A DNA stretch of 56,000 bases, taken from assembly GCA_016178055.1 (NCBI GenBank), contig JACOUC010000011.1:1-56000 (forward strand), read 5' to 3'. Numbering within the stretch: position 1 is the stretch's first letter; every line of letters starts with the position of its first letter. The notes below the pieces were generated by a model. It was not told the origin of the DNA. It made no database searches and saw only the letters and a program-made list of their open reading frames with translations. Of this stretch, positions 24,550 through 32,627 are shown piece by piece. The position numbers were made by a program, and so were the translations under genes. Origin of the DNA: Chlamydiota bacterium. Lineage in GTDB: Bacteria; Auribacterota; JACPWU01.

Positions 24550-25158
24550 TTATATTTCCGTATCTTCATATTTTTCAGCATCGTTCAGAAAGAATGGAGT
24601 CTCGAAACTTTTTTTCAACAAACCTTTTCGAATAGAAGCGGTTTTCCACCATTCTTGATGGGTTGTGCTGGGCCATTGACGGGTGTCTTCGATTTTTCCA
24701 GCTGAAGATCCTTGAATGGCAATTTTGTGAATGGATCTAAATCGCTCGAGGGTAGTGGGGTGAAGGTAAAATACGGCCTTGTGAGAATGCTTTCTAGAGA
24801 GATTAATTTGCTTTAAAGTCCCTTTTAAAATAACTTCATCATCCATGAGAACATAAATATCAAGATCGACTTCATCGGTCCAGTCCGGGAAGCTTTGATA
24901 TTCAACTTCAATTCTTGCCCACTCTCCTAAATGAGAAGGAGTGGAAAGCCCTGCAAGTCCTCGTGCTTCATACCCCCCAAAGCCTCCTTGACTACTTCCG
25001 AGATAATCCACATTGATTTTCTTTATTTCTAAAATAGATTCAGAGTTTGAGGTGTGTTTTGTTGAATAATAGGATGCAAAGGTAGAGGAAGAAACCGTTC
25101 CTATGAGAAAGGACAGTAAAATAATAATGATAGAGCGTATATTTGCTGAGGGCATCAT
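24550..25158 (-). CDS. Exported protein of the pilus locus (Amuc_1102-like by position)
   Basis: The 202-aa protein has a signal-anchor-like N-terminus (IRSIIIILLSFLIGTVSSSTF). A beta-rich domain follows (ILEIKKINVDYLGSS, WARIEVEYQSFPDWTDEVDLDIYVLMDDEVILKGTLKQINL) and then a helical tail ending KKSFETPFFLNDAEKYEDTEI. I recognise no named domain. It is the first gene of the pilus operon, which in Akkermansia (Amuc_1102) encodes a secreted OB-fold-like accessory protein; the correspondence is by order and size and remains inference. A consensus-like promoter lies so close to the ATG that the mRNA would be nearly leaderless. Confidence 0.6.
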   Translation of the reverse strand: MMPSANIRSIIIILLSFLIGTVSSSTFASYYSTKHTSNSESILEIKKINVDYLGSSQGGFGGYEARGLAGLSTPSHLGEWARIEVEYQSFPDWTDEVDLDIYVLMDDEVILKGTLKQINLSRKHSHKAVFYLHPTTLERFRSIHKIAIQGSSAGKIEDTRQWPSTTHQEWWKTASIRKGLLKKSFETPFFLNDAEKYEDTEI

Positions 25159-25167
25159 TACAAAAAT

Positions 25168-25195
25168 CTTATAACAGCCGTGAGAACAGTGTCAA
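25168..25195 (-). promoter_or_regulatory. Sigma70-type promoter of the pilus operon
   Basis: On the minus strand, TTGACA (25190-25195) and TATAAG (25168-25173) are separated by 16 nt. The start codon at 25158 is only about 10 nt after the -10 box, so transcription from here would give a leaderless or very short 5' end, unless translation begins downstream. Confidence 0.6.
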
Positions 25196-25239
25196 AGAAT
25201 TTCATTGCGGTCTTGTGTTCAATAAATATTTAAGAAATA

Positions 25240-25268
25240 TTGACATGGATATTAAAATTTAGTATAAA
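25240..25268 (+). promoter_or_regulatory. Sigma70-type promoter of the copG-PIN pair
   Basis: TTGACA (25240-25245) and TATAAA (25263-25268) are separated by 17 nt, a near-consensus promoter placed about 30 nt before the antitoxin ATG. It is divergent from the pilus-operon promoter, with under 50 nt between the two -35 boxes. Confidence 0.75.
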
Positions 25269-25297
25269 TGAAAATGAAGTTTAATAGAGGATATGAT

Positions 25298-25531
25298 ATG
25301 AGGTCGATCACCACAAGTTTTTCGCTTCCTGAACTTCTTGAAAAAGAGCTTGAGAAGGAAGCCCGCAAGGAGCATCGCACGAAGAGTGGACTCATTCAGG
25401 AGGCCCTACGTTATTATCTTGAGAATAAGCGCTGGAAGAAGCTGCAGCAAGATATTGCGTTCAGGGCGGATCGGATGGGCATAACGGGGGAAGAAAGCGT
25501 TGAACGTCTTATGGATCAGGTGCGTGAGTGA
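25298..25531 (+). CDS. CopG/ribbon-helix-helix antitoxin
   Basis: The start is ATG 25298, 7 nt after AGAGG, giving 77 aa. The N-terminus ITTSFSLPELLEKELEKEARKEH has the RHH pattern: one DNA-binding strand followed by two helices (RTKSGLIQEALRYYLENKRW). The C-terminal half would bind the toxin. The gene ends in GTGA overlapping the PIN toxin start, the usual coupled antitoxin-first order. It is probably autoregulated by binding its own promoter just upstream. Confidence 0.85.
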   Translation: MRSITTSFSLPELLEKELEKEARKEHRTKSGLIQEALRYYLENKRWKKLQQDIAFRADRMGITGEESVERLMDQVRE

Positions 25532-25938
25532 AGGTTGTTTGTGATACGAATATTTTGATTTCGGCTTTACTCTTTCCAGGGGGTCCTCCAGATCATGTGA
25601 TCAGTCTTGCTCGTCTGAAAGAAATTACTTTATGCCTTTCCCCAGATATTTTTTCTGAATTTAAAAAAGTTTTGATGGTTAAATTCAAATACTCAGAAGG
25701 GGAGACTGAAAAATTTCTCGATCGATTGACGAACATGTCGAATTTGGTCTATCCCCGTGAGAGAATTCAAGTCATTCACAGAGTAGAGCAGGACAATCGT
25801 ATTTTAGAATGTGCCCTGGAAGCCGAAGCAGATTTTCTAATCTCCGGGGATAAAAAAGATATTTTACCTCTTAAAAAGATTGGGAAAACTATTATTATTT
25901 CTGCAGCTGAATTTTTAGAATATTACAGAAGACATTGA
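25528..25938 (+). CDS. PIN-domain toxin (COG1569-like)
   Basis: The 136-aa protein begins with the PIN motif KVVCDTNILISALLFPGG, carrying the first catalytic Asp. Later acidic residues lie in RVEQDNRILECALEAEADFLISGD (Glu and two Asp of the four-acid site). The fold is a metal-dependent RNase; related toxins cut tRNA or mRNA. The GTG start overlaps the antitoxin stop. The frame ends 8 nt before the next gene, so read-through into the phosphatase gene is possible. Confidence 0.87.
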   Translation: MKVVCDTNILISALLFPGGPPDHVISLARLKEITLCLSPDIFSEFKKVLMVKFKYSEGETEKFLDRLTNMSNLVYPRERIQVIHRVEQDNRILECALEAEADFLISGDKKDILPLKKIGKTIIISAAEFLEYYRRH

Positions 25939-25946
25939 AAATAAAT

Positions 25947-27245
25947 ATGCCTAAGTCACCAGAGACAGAAACAACAAAATATTTAGAGGAGAGAATTCAA
26001 AAGCTCTACGGGCTCATTGAGGCGAGTACCCTGGTCATTTCCACTCTTCAAATTGATGAAGTCCTTCATTTGGTTATGGAAATTGCCAAACGGGTTGTGG
26101 ATGCCCAGGCCTCAAGCCTTCTGATCTTGGATTCTAAGACTGGGCTTTTGGGATATGAGGTAGCTTTGGGTGAAAAAGGCGAAGAGGTAAAGGGAAAATT
26201 TTCTTTGAAGCTGGGACAGGGGATCGCGGGCTGGGTTGCCCAGTCGGGAAAGCCTTTGCTCGTTCCCGATGTTGAAAAAGATGACCGATTTTTTAAGGGG
26301 TCTGATCAAACGACGGGATTCAGGACTCGATCGATTCTTTGTGTTCCGATGTTGGTTCAAGATCAGGTGACGGGCGTGATTGAGGTCATTAACTCTAATC
26401 ATGGAGGACCCTTTACCCAAGACGATTTGGAGCTTCTGAGTGCCTTCTCAAGTCTTGCCGCGATTGCGATTGAAAACGCTCGTCTGACTCAGAAAAAACT
26501 GGAACAGCAGGCGCTCGAACAAGAATTGGAAATTGCTCATCAGATTCAGGATAATTTTTTAAAGAGGGAATTTCCTCTACTTAAGCGCATTGAGGCCTAT
26601 GCCAAATTAAGATCTGCCCATGAAATTGGAGGAGATTTTTACGATTTTGTGAATCTGGGTCAAAATCGCTGGGGATTTTTAATTGGAGATGTCACCGGTC
26701 GTGGAGTTCCTGCGGCGCTCTATATGATGAGGACTTTAACTGAGTTTCGCATGGAGGCCTTTTCAGATTTTGAAATTTCTAAAATACTTGAGCGTTTAAA
26801 TGACCGTTTGGTCAAAAAATCTACAATGGGAATGTTTGTGACCCTGGCTTATTTAAGGATTGATACGAAGACGGGAAGGGCTGCTCTTACCAATGCAGGT
26901 CATTTGCCCCTTCATATTTATAGAGCTAAAAACCGGAAAATCGAACGGGTCATGGGAGAGGGAGGTCTCGCTCTGGGAATTATTCATCACTCGAAAATTC
27001 CGATGGAAGAAGTAACCCTTGAAAAAGGCGATATGGTGATTATGATTACAGATGGTCTGATTGAAGCAAAAAATCCCAAGGGGAAAGAATTTGGATGGGA
27101 AAAGTTCGAGGAGTTTTTTAACGATGAATCTCCGGCTTCTCCTCAGGAAGTGGCAGAGGGCCTTTTTCTCAAACTCGATCGTTTTTGCGGCCATTTTGCG
27201 ATTCCGGATGATGTGACAGTGGTAGCAGTGAAATATAAGGGGTAA
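25947..27245 (+). CDS. GAF-domain PP2C-type phosphatase (RsbU/SpoIIE family)
   Basis: Starting at ATG 25947 the protein has 432 aa (a TTG at 25935 is possible). Residues about 25-185 form a GAF sensor domain (LVMEIAKRVVDAQASSLLIL, GQGIAGWVAQSGKPLLVPDV). A coiled linker and a SpoIIE/PP2C domain follow, with the metal-binding EIGGDFYDFVNL, IGDVTGRGVPAALYMM, LTNAGHLPLHIY and IMITDGLIEAKNPKGKEFG. Such enzymes dephosphorylate STAS antagonist proteins in partner-switching cascades. The kinase and STAS genes follow on the same strand after a 224-nt gap holding a repeat. The input ligand of the GAF domain is unknown. Confidence 0.92.
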   Translation: MPKSPETETTKYLEERIQKLYGLIEASTLVISTLQIDEVLHLVMEIAKRVVDAQASSLLILDSKTGLLGYEVALGEKGEEVKGKFSLKLGQGIAGWVAQSGKPLLVPDVEKDDRFFKGSDQTTGFRTRSILCVPMLVQDQVTGVIEVINSNHGGPFTQDDLELLSAFSSLAAIAIENARLTQKKLEQQALEQELEIAHQIQDNFLKREFPLLKRIEAYAKLRSAHEIGGDFYDFVNLGQNRWGFLIGDVTGRGVPAALYMMRTLTEFRMEAFSDFEISKILERLNDRLVKKSTMGMFVTLAYLRIDTKTGRAALTNAGHLPLHIYRAKNRKIERVMGEGGLALGIIHHSKIPMEEVTLEKGDMVIMITDGLIEAKNPKGKEFGWEKFEEFFNDESPASPQEVAEGLFLKLDRFCGHFAIPDDVTVVAVKYKG

Positions 27246-27246
27246 A

Positions 27247-27447
27247 AAATCAAATATCAAATATCAAAAATCAAAATTGTGGTAGAGATTTATGAAAAAT
27301 TTTTGAAACGAATCAATCTTTGAATTTTAATTTTTAAATTTGACTTGTGATCATCCATAGAAATTGCATGTATCCTGTGAGGTTTGGGAACCATTTTAGA
27401 TTTTGATTTGTCATTTTGATATTTAATTTTTGATTTTTGATATTTTG
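27247..27447. repeat. AT-rich word-repeat hairpin (subfamily B), copy 1
   Basis: The left arm AAATCAAATATCAAATATC and right arm GATTTTTGATATTTTG enclose a spacer with GGTAGAGATTTATGAAAAAT and TTTTGAAACG. The same spacer recurs at 43225-43346. Most of the phosphatase-to-kinase gap is this element. Confidence 0.75.
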
Positions 27448-27469
27448 AAGAGAAAGGTTTTCAATTCTC

Positions 27470-27877
27470 ATGAATTCGATTAGAATAGATTTTCAAAGTG
27501 ATCCTCGATGGCTTTGTTTTGTACGAGGGATGGTGAGAGAAGTTGCGAGTGCCTTTGGCCTTTCTCGAAAAGGTATTCAGAATGTGACCTTAGCGGTTGA
27601 TGAGGCCTGTACTAATATTATGAGGCATGGTTATAACGGCCAGTTGAATCAGTCCATCAGTCTTGAATGTAAAATAAAAAAAGGTTTGTTGGAAATCCTC
27701 TTAAAAGACAAGGGTAAAGCCATTGATTTAAAAAAAATGAAGTCCCGCTCTTTAGAACAGGTTCGGCCGGGGGGGCTTGGACTCTTTTTTATACAGCAAA
27801 TGATGGATGAAGTTATTTTTAAAAGGTCCAATGGGATGAATATTTTAAGGATGGTTAAATATGGCAAAAAGAAGTGA
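27470..27877 (+). CDS. Anti-sigma-factor type serine kinase (RsbW/SpoIIAB-like)
   Basis: The 135-aa GHKL ATPase has the N-box AVDEACTNIMRHGYNG and the G-box region PGGLGLFFIQQMMDEVIFKR. This is the HATPase_c_2 family that phosphorylates STAS antagonists and binds a sigma factor or another target. The ATG is preceded by GAGAAAGG. The 3' end overlaps the STAS gene by 17 nt. No sigma-factor gene is in the window, so its regulated partner is unknown. Confidence 0.9.
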   Translation: MNSIRIDFQSDPRWLCFVRGMVREVASAFGLSRKGIQNVTLAVDEACTNIMRHGYNGQLNQSISLECKIKKGLLEILLKDKGKAIDLKKMKSRSLEQVRPGGLGLFFIQQMMDEVIFKRSNGMNILRMVKYGKKK

Positions 27878-28211
27878 AATTGAAATCTTAACACGTGAAG
27901 TAGACCAGGCCTGGATTGTCGATTTGGGTGGAGAAATTGACCTTTATCAATCGCCACAGGTGCGTAAAAAATTTGAGGGAGTCTTGGCAAAAAATCCTAA
28001 ACGCCTTTTAGTCAATCTCACCAAAGTTTCTTACATGGATAGTTCGGGGTTGGCAACTTTGGTGGAGGTTTTTCAGATTACAAAGAAAAAGGGAATCGTT
28101 TTTGGACTTTTTGGTATGAACACAACGCTTAAAGGCCTTTTTGAAATTACACGTTTAGAAAAAGTTTTTTCCATTTATCCAGAAGAGGCCCAGGCCTTGA
28201 AGGGTCTTTAA
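27861..28211 (+). CDS. STAS-domain protein (anti-sigma antagonist or MlaB-like)
   Basis: The 116-aa single STAS domain carries the conserved phospho-site region VSYMDSSGLATLVEVF and ends with GLFEITRLEKVFSIYPEEAQAL, both typical of SpoIIAA/RsbV-type antagonists. It is 4 nt in front of mlaE. In E. coli the Mla complex includes the STAS protein MlaB, so this protein could be the Mla regulatory subunit, the switch for the adjacent kinase, or both. The intact DSSG serines favour reversible phosphorylation; MlaB assignment is by position. Confidence 0.87.
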   Translation: MAKRSEIEILTREVDQAWIVDLGGEIDLYQSPQVRKKFEGVLAKNPKRLLVNLTKVSYMDSSGLATLVEVFQITKKKGIVFGLFGMNTTLKGLFEITRLEKVFSIYPEEAQALKGL

Positions 28212-28215
28212 AATC

Positions 28216-28977
28216 ATGATCAATCTTGCCCTCCGTCATTTGGAAAGCATGCTGTTTCTCATTGCAAATACCTTTTATTGGCTCACGATTGGAGCCTGGC
28301 AAAAGAAAAGTTATCGTGTCAAAGAAGTTATCAAACAGATGTTAGATGGCGGGGTGCGTTCCATCACGATTGTCTCCCTTGTTTCCTTTTTTCTTGGCCT
28401 GACCTTAGCGATGCTAACTTCCTATCAATTGAAAAAATTGGGAGGAGAAATCTTGGTGGCAGGATTGGTCGGCGTTTCCTTTACTCGAGAATTAGGCCCC
28501 CTGATTACGGCGATTGTAGTAGCGGGCCGGGTAGGGGCTGGAATTGCGGCTGAGATAGGGACCATGAAAGTTTCTGAGGAAATAGAGGCTTTAGAGACCA
28601 TGGGGGTTCATCCGACGAGATATTTGGTGGTTCCCCGGTTTTTAGCCCTGACGCTGATGGTTCCCTGTCTTTCTATTCTTGCCAATATGATTGGAATGAT
28701 CGGCGGCTATATGATTGGCCATTTTAGTTTAGGGATCGACGCTTCATATTATTATTCACGAACTTTTGAAGCCCTTGTCATCAAAGACATTCAAACCGGA
28801 CTCATTAAAAGTTTTTCCTTTGGCGCCCTTATCAGTTTTGTGGGCTGTTATCAGGGTCTAACCGTTAAGGGAGGGGCGGAGGGAGTGGGACGAGCGACTA
28901 CCTTGTCGGTGGTTTGTTCTATCATTTTAGTGATTGTGGTGGATTGCGTGTGGAACGCAGTATTTTATTTTTTGTAA
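28216..28977 (+). CDS. mlaE: MlaE-family ABC transporter permease
   Basis: The 253-aa inner-membrane permease of the phospholipid-transport complex has five to six TM segments and the family signature GVSFTRELGPLITAIVVAGRVGAGIAAEIGT split by the coupling helix, then EEIEALETMGVHPTRYLVVPRF. It starts 4 nt after the STAS gene and so is in the same transcript. It would form the membrane core with MlaF and MlaD encoded next, moving lipids between inner and outer membranes. Confidence 0.94.
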   Translation: MINLALRHLESMLFLIANTFYWLTIGAWQKKSYRVKEVIKQMLDGGVRSITIVSLVSFFLGLTLAMLTSYQLKKLGGEILVAGLVGVSFTRELGPLITAIVVAGRVGAGIAAEIGTMKVSEEIEALETMGVHPTRYLVVPRFLALTLMVPCLSILANMIGMIGGYMIGHFSLGIDASYYYSRTFEALVIKDIQTGLIKSFSFGALISFVGCYQGLTVKGGAEGVGRATTLSVVCSIILVIVVDCVWNAVFYFL

Positions 28978-28996
28978 ATAAACCGAGAACTCGTTA

Positions 28997-29124
28997 ATTT
29001 AAAATCCAAAAATCAAAATGCAAAATGACATATTAAAATCCAAAATTTCAAATGCTATTGCAATGGAAATATTTTAAGTTTTACATTGTCATTTTGATTT
29101 TTGATGTTTGATTTTTGGACTTTC
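28997..29124. repeat. AT-rich word-repeat hairpin (subfamily A)
   Basis: The left arm is AAAATCCAAAAATCAAAATG. The centre includes AAATGCTATTGCAATGGAAA, and the right arm is CATTTTGATTTTTGATGTTT followed by GATTTTTGGAC. It separates mlaE from mlaF inside an operon, so it must be transcribed. Confidence 0.8.
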
Positions 29125-29137
29125 ATTGTTGGAAAAT

Positions 29138-29929
29138 ATGGATCCAGTTATTCAGGTTGAAAATGTTGTGAAAAGTTTTGGACCCCGTCGGGTTCTGGAT
29201 GAAGTGAATTTTTCCATTGAGAAAGGAAAAATTCTTGTCATTCTTGGAATGAGCGGCTGCGGAAAAAGCACCCTCCTTAAACATTTGGTAGGGACCTTGC
29301 GGCCGGATTCAGGTGAAATATGGCTTTTGGGTCAGGATATTTCAAGGATGAAGCAATCGGATCTTGATCAATTAAGAAAAAAAATTGGAATTTTATATCA
29401 AAGTGCAGCGCTCTTTAATTCCATGACTGTGGGAGGAAATGTTGCCTTTCCTTTGAAGGAGCATACTGCCCTCAATGACAAAATCATTCAGATTATGATT
29501 CGAATTAAATTGGAACTGGTGGGTTTGAGCGGGTTTGAGGATTTGATGCCTGCTCAAATCAGTGGGGGAATGAAAAAACGGGTTGGAATTGCCCGGGCTC
29601 TTGCCCTCGATCCAGAACTTGTTTTTTATGATGAGCCAGGCGCGGGTTTGGATCCAGTGACCTTGGCTGTGATTGATCAATTGATTTTAGATCTAAGTCG
29701 AAAATTGGGGATTACCTCTGTTGTGGTGACTCATGAAATTCAATCGGCCTTTCGCATTGCCGATCAAATGGTGATGATGCATGGAGGAAAGGTCATTGCT
29801 GAAGGCTCCCCGGACCAGATTCGATCCTCATCTAATCCGATTGTGCAACAATTTATTAAGGGTGAAGCCGAAGGTCCGATTCCGATGAAGCGAGATAGCA
29901 GCGAGTATTTGAAAAGTTTGGCAGGGTGA
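29138..29929 (+). CDS. mlaF: MlaF-family ABC transporter ATPase
   Basis: The start is ATG 29138 (263 aa); the frame upstream starts only from a TTG inside the AT-rich repeat. Walker A is GMSGCGKST, the Q-loop is LYQSAALF, the signature is QISGGMKKR (Met instead of Gln is normal in this family) and Walker B is LVFYDEPGAGLDP, with the H-loop VVTHEI. It powers lipid transport by MlaE. The C-terminal tail (FIKGEAEGPIPMKRDSSEYLKSL) is the usual extension that contacts partner subunits. Confidence 0.94.
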   Translation: MDPVIQVENVVKSFGPRRVLDEVNFSIEKGKILVILGMSGCGKSTLLKHLVGTLRPDSGEIWLLGQDISRMKQSDLDQLRKKIGILYQSAALFNSMTVGGNVAFPLKEHTALNDKIIQIMIRIKLELVGLSGFEDLMPAQISGGMKKRVGIARALALDPELVFYDEPGAGLDPVTLAVIDQLILDLSRKLGITSVVVTHEIQSAFRIADQMVMMHGGKVIAEGSPDQIRSSSNPIVQQFIKGEAEGPIPMKRDSSEYLKSLAG

Positions 29930-29956
29930 GAACTGTTTTTAAGAAAGGTAAATTCA

Positions 29957-30949
29957 ATGGAATATTTTAAGTCAGGTATTAAGGTTGCCATTTTGTTTTT
30001 AGTGTCCTGTGCCCTCTTAGCCTATTTTTTTATTCATGCAGGGCAGGTTCGTGTGGCGGGAGAAACGCATGAGTTTAAAATCCTTTTTTCTTCAGTGGGA
30101 AATTTAAAGGAAGACTCCCCTGTGACTTATTCAGGTTTTAAAGTGGGGCAAGTGATTCAAATTCGTCCTCTTTCTCCTGAAGAGAGGAGAAAGTACGCCC
30201 GAGATGTTGAGGTCTTGATTTCGGTGAGTAAAGACATTGTGATTCATAAGGATTCAGTAGCTCAGGTTCTTTCTATGGGATTTCTGGGGGAAAAATATGT
30301 TGAGGTGAGCCCAGGCGGAATCGATGCCGAGGCTATACCGCCTGGAAGCACCATTTCTGGATTTACTCCCAAGGAGCTGACGGAGGTGATTCAACATTTT
30401 GCAGAGGAACTGGACCAAATGATTCCCAAGATCAAGGACACTTTGGAAAAGGTTCATTCCTCAGTGGATCGTGTGAACGATATTGTTCAAGAAATTGCGA
30501 ATGAACGGAAAATTCAAGCGCTTCTGGAAGGGGCCCAGGAAGCTACCAGGCGGATTAATGAGATATTAGAAGAGAATCGTAAAGAAATTAAGGCGACGAT
30601 GGAGAATGCGGCCAATCTTTCGGGGGAATTGAAAGATCAACTTCATATTGCATACCCAAAAATTCAGAATGCTCTTGATCAAATGAATAAAGCTGTCGAA
30701 AATTTAGATGGAGTTCTTGCTGATGCCCGATCTTTGGTAAAAACAAATACGCCGGGAATCGATCGCATCATTAAAAATCTAGAAGAGGCTTCAGAACACG
30801 CAAAAGCATTTTTGAAGACCCTAAAAGAAGAGCCCTGGAGATTATTGTCTAAGCCAAGACCTGCCCCTGTTAATCAGGGCCCCAAACGAGGATTTTCGCT
30901 TTACTCTGCGAAAAAAAGTTCTGAATCTGGATCAAAGGAGGGAAAATAG
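29957..30949 (+). CDS. mlaD: MlaD-family substrate-binding protein (MCE domain)
   Basis: The 330-aa protein has an N-terminal TM helix (about 8-27, VAILFLVSCALLAYFFIHAG) and one MCE domain (about 40-130, FSSVGNLKEDSPVTYSGFKVGQV...GFLGEKYVEVSPG). A long helical/coiled-coil region (about 140-300) and a basic tail follow. It is longer than E. coli MlaD (about 180 aa); the extra helices may extend the periplasmic tunnel. It is the last gene of the STAS-mlaEFD run. No mlaA or mlaC gene follows. Confidence 0.92.
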   Translation: MEYFKSGIKVAILFLVSCALLAYFFIHAGQVRVAGETHEFKILFSSVGNLKEDSPVTYSGFKVGQVIQIRPLSPEERRKYARDVEVLISVSKDIVIHKDSVAQVLSMGFLGEKYVEVSPGGIDAEAIPPGSTISGFTPKELTEVIQHFAEELDQMIPKIKDTLEKVHSSVDRVNDIVQEIANERKIQALLEGAQEATRRINEILEENRKEIKATMENAANLSGELKDQLHIAYPKIQNALDQMNKAVENLDGVLADARSLVKTNTPGIDRIIKNLEEASEHAKAFLKTLKEEPWRLLSKPRPAPVNQGPKRGFSLYSAKKSSESGSKEGK

Positions 30950-31009
30950 CATTTAGGAAAATAAAAATAACATTCTTTTTTTCTAAGGTCTATTTTTGTT
31001 GTTCTTATA

Positions 31010-31143
31010 AATTCAAAATCCAAAAATCAAAATGCAAAATGACAAATCAAAAATCAAAATTTTTCACAGACCTGGACATAAGATGCGTTTTGGATTCTAA
31101 TCTGTCATTTTGATTTTTGATGTTTGATTTTTGGATTTTCATT
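31010..31143. repeat. AT-rich word-repeat hairpin (variant centre)
   Basis: The left arm is ATTCAAAATCCAAAAATC followed by AAAATG, and the right arm is CATTTTGATTTTTGATGTTT followed by GATTTTTGGATTTTC. The centre (CACAGACCTGGACATAAGATG) differs from subfamilies A and B. The right arm supplies the last codons and stop of the radical SAM gene. Confidence 0.8.
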
Positions 31144-32400
31144 AAAAAATTCTTTCGGTCGGCTGAATGAAAGGTGATGAAGATTTGGAAATTCTTTCCT
31201 GAGGATTTTCAAAAGGGTGGTAAGTCCTAAAATATTTCCTTTGCGTTTGGGTAAGGCCAGTAGGTATTGATCCGGATCGATGGCAAGATTTCTCCATTGA
31301 ATAGCGTTAATTTTTGTTTGATGAATAAAAGTAATCAGGGCCTTGGCCTCCTCTTCTCGATCGGTCACTCCAGGAAAGGTGAGAAGATTAATAGATATTG
31401 CGAGTCCGTTCTCTCGAGCGATATGAGCTGTTTCAACCACTTCTTTAAAATCATAACCCCGAGGCTGATAGTAAGCCGCATAAGTTTCTGGAATAGCGCT
31501 ATTCATACTGATTCTCACCGATTCAAGACCGGCCTGACAGAGTTTAAGAAAATCGTGAGGGCGGCTTGCATTGGTATTTAAATTCAAGGTTCCAAACGAA
31601 GTTCTTAATCGGATTTCTTTAAGTGCTTTTTCAATCGTGTTGCTGACCAAAAGGGGTTCCCCTTCACAACCTTGTCCAAAGGAAAGAATGGCGTCTTCAG
31701 ATTTTTCAAGGTGGGATAAGGCAATGGGCAGAACTTCTTCTAAATAAGGGGCAAAATTGATTCTTTGGTGACTGGAAGGGGGGAGTTCTTCAGGTTGTAA
31801 GCTAATACAGCCCACACATTGGGCATTGCAGGCGGGGGAGACCGGTAGGGCTCCTTCCCAGCGTTCATAAAAAATATTTTGGGCGGTGTTGCAATGATAT
31901 TCCGAGGCGCAGAGGGCCAGTTGTTTGAGAATGCGATTTTGAGGTTCTTTGGAAAGACGCCTTTCAATTTTTACGAGAAGCCCGGGGGTATTGTAATGAT
32001 GATTCTCCCACCGATCCGAAGAATCGATTCTAATCGCCGCACCCATTACATTTTTCTTTGAGCGACCGATGGCGGCATAGGCCCATTGAGGGAGAAAATC
32101 TTTTTGAACCGGAGCTGTTGCAGGAAGAAGGGTTCTTAAATATCCGATGGGAAGAATAGCTCCTGCCGTTAAATTTTCTTTTTCTGACGAAGTTGGATCT
32201 AGTTGAGGTTTTTTTAAATTTTGATTCCAAAGGATAGGAATTCTTTTGGGAAGAAAAGTAACTTGGGTGTTGGTGGGTAAGTCGATGAGTTCCTCTTCTA
32301 GGGGAAGACGGTAGAGATCTCCTGAGCGACCGGTCATCAAAAAACCGGGTCGCTCGAAGATATCTCCTTTGGAATTTGCTGTTACTGCGTTCATGTTCAT
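31105..32400 (-). CDS. Radical SAM protein of unknown function
   Basis: The 431-aa protein has the iron-sulfur motif CNAQCVGC (Cys191, Cys195, Cys198) in ALPVSPACNAQCVGCISL. The TIM-barrel continues with FGQGCEGEPLL (the GGEP-like AdoMet motif), LNLNTNASRPHDFLK and VRISMNSAIPETYAAYY. The N-terminal 185 residues are a separate region with two further Cys (CASEYHC near 164-170). The last ten residues (from ENPKIK) are translated from the intergenic repeat. It is divergent from efp 227 nt away; a role in EF-P modification is possible but unproven. I do not recognise a named subfamily. Confidence 0.8.
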   Translation of the reverse strand: MNMNAVTANSKGDIFERPGFLMTGRSGDLYRLPLEEELIDLPTNTQVTFLPKRIPILWNQNLKKPQLDPTSSEKENLTAGAILPIGYLRTLLPATAPVQKDFLPQWAYAAIGRSKKNVMGAAIRIDSSDRWENHHYNTPGLLVKIERRLSKEPQNRILKQLALCASEYHCNTAQNIFYERWEGALPVSPACNAQCVGCISLQPEELPPSSHQRINFAPYLEEVLPIALSHLEKSEDAILSFGQGCEGEPLLVSNTIEKALKEIRLRTSFGTLNLNTNASRPHDFLKLCQAGLESVRISMNSAIPETYAAYYQPRGYDFKEVVETAHIARENGLAISINLLTFPGVTDREEEAKALITFIHQTKINAIQWRNLAIDPDQYLLALPKRKGNILGLTTLLKILRKEFPNLHHLSFSRPKEFFNENPKIKHQKSK

Positions 32401-32414
32401 GATGTTGTTATAAA

Positions 32415-32542
32415 TTTAAAATTCAAAAATCAAAATGCAAAATGACATACTAAAATCCAAAAATTTCTAATGCGATTGCAAGGGAGATATTTTAAATTTT
32501 GATTTGTCCGACAAGATTTTTGATGTTTGATTTTTGGATTTC
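32415..32542. repeat. AT-rich word-repeat hairpin (subfamily A with GTCCGACAAG)
   Basis: The left arm is AAAATTCAAAAATCAAAATG, the centre has AATGCGATTGCAAGGGAGAT, and TTGTCCGACAAGATTTTTGA sits before the right arm. The GTCCGACAAG variant recurs at 46314-46437. It lies between the radical SAM gene and efp. Confidence 0.8.
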
Positions 32543-32569
32543 CTAAGTTGTCCCCTGCTCATTATTAAT

Positions 32570-32598
32570 TTGCATAAAATTCAAAGGGGACTTATATT
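32570..32598 (+). promoter_or_regulatory. Sigma70-type promoter of efp
   Basis: TTGCAT (32570-32575) and TATATT (32593-32598) are separated by 17 nt, about 30 nt before the efp ATG with GGTGG in front of the start. This is a good match to the consensus. Confidence 0.6.
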
Positions 32599-32627
32599 AT
32601 CACACTTCTGAAAGGGATGGTGGAACA

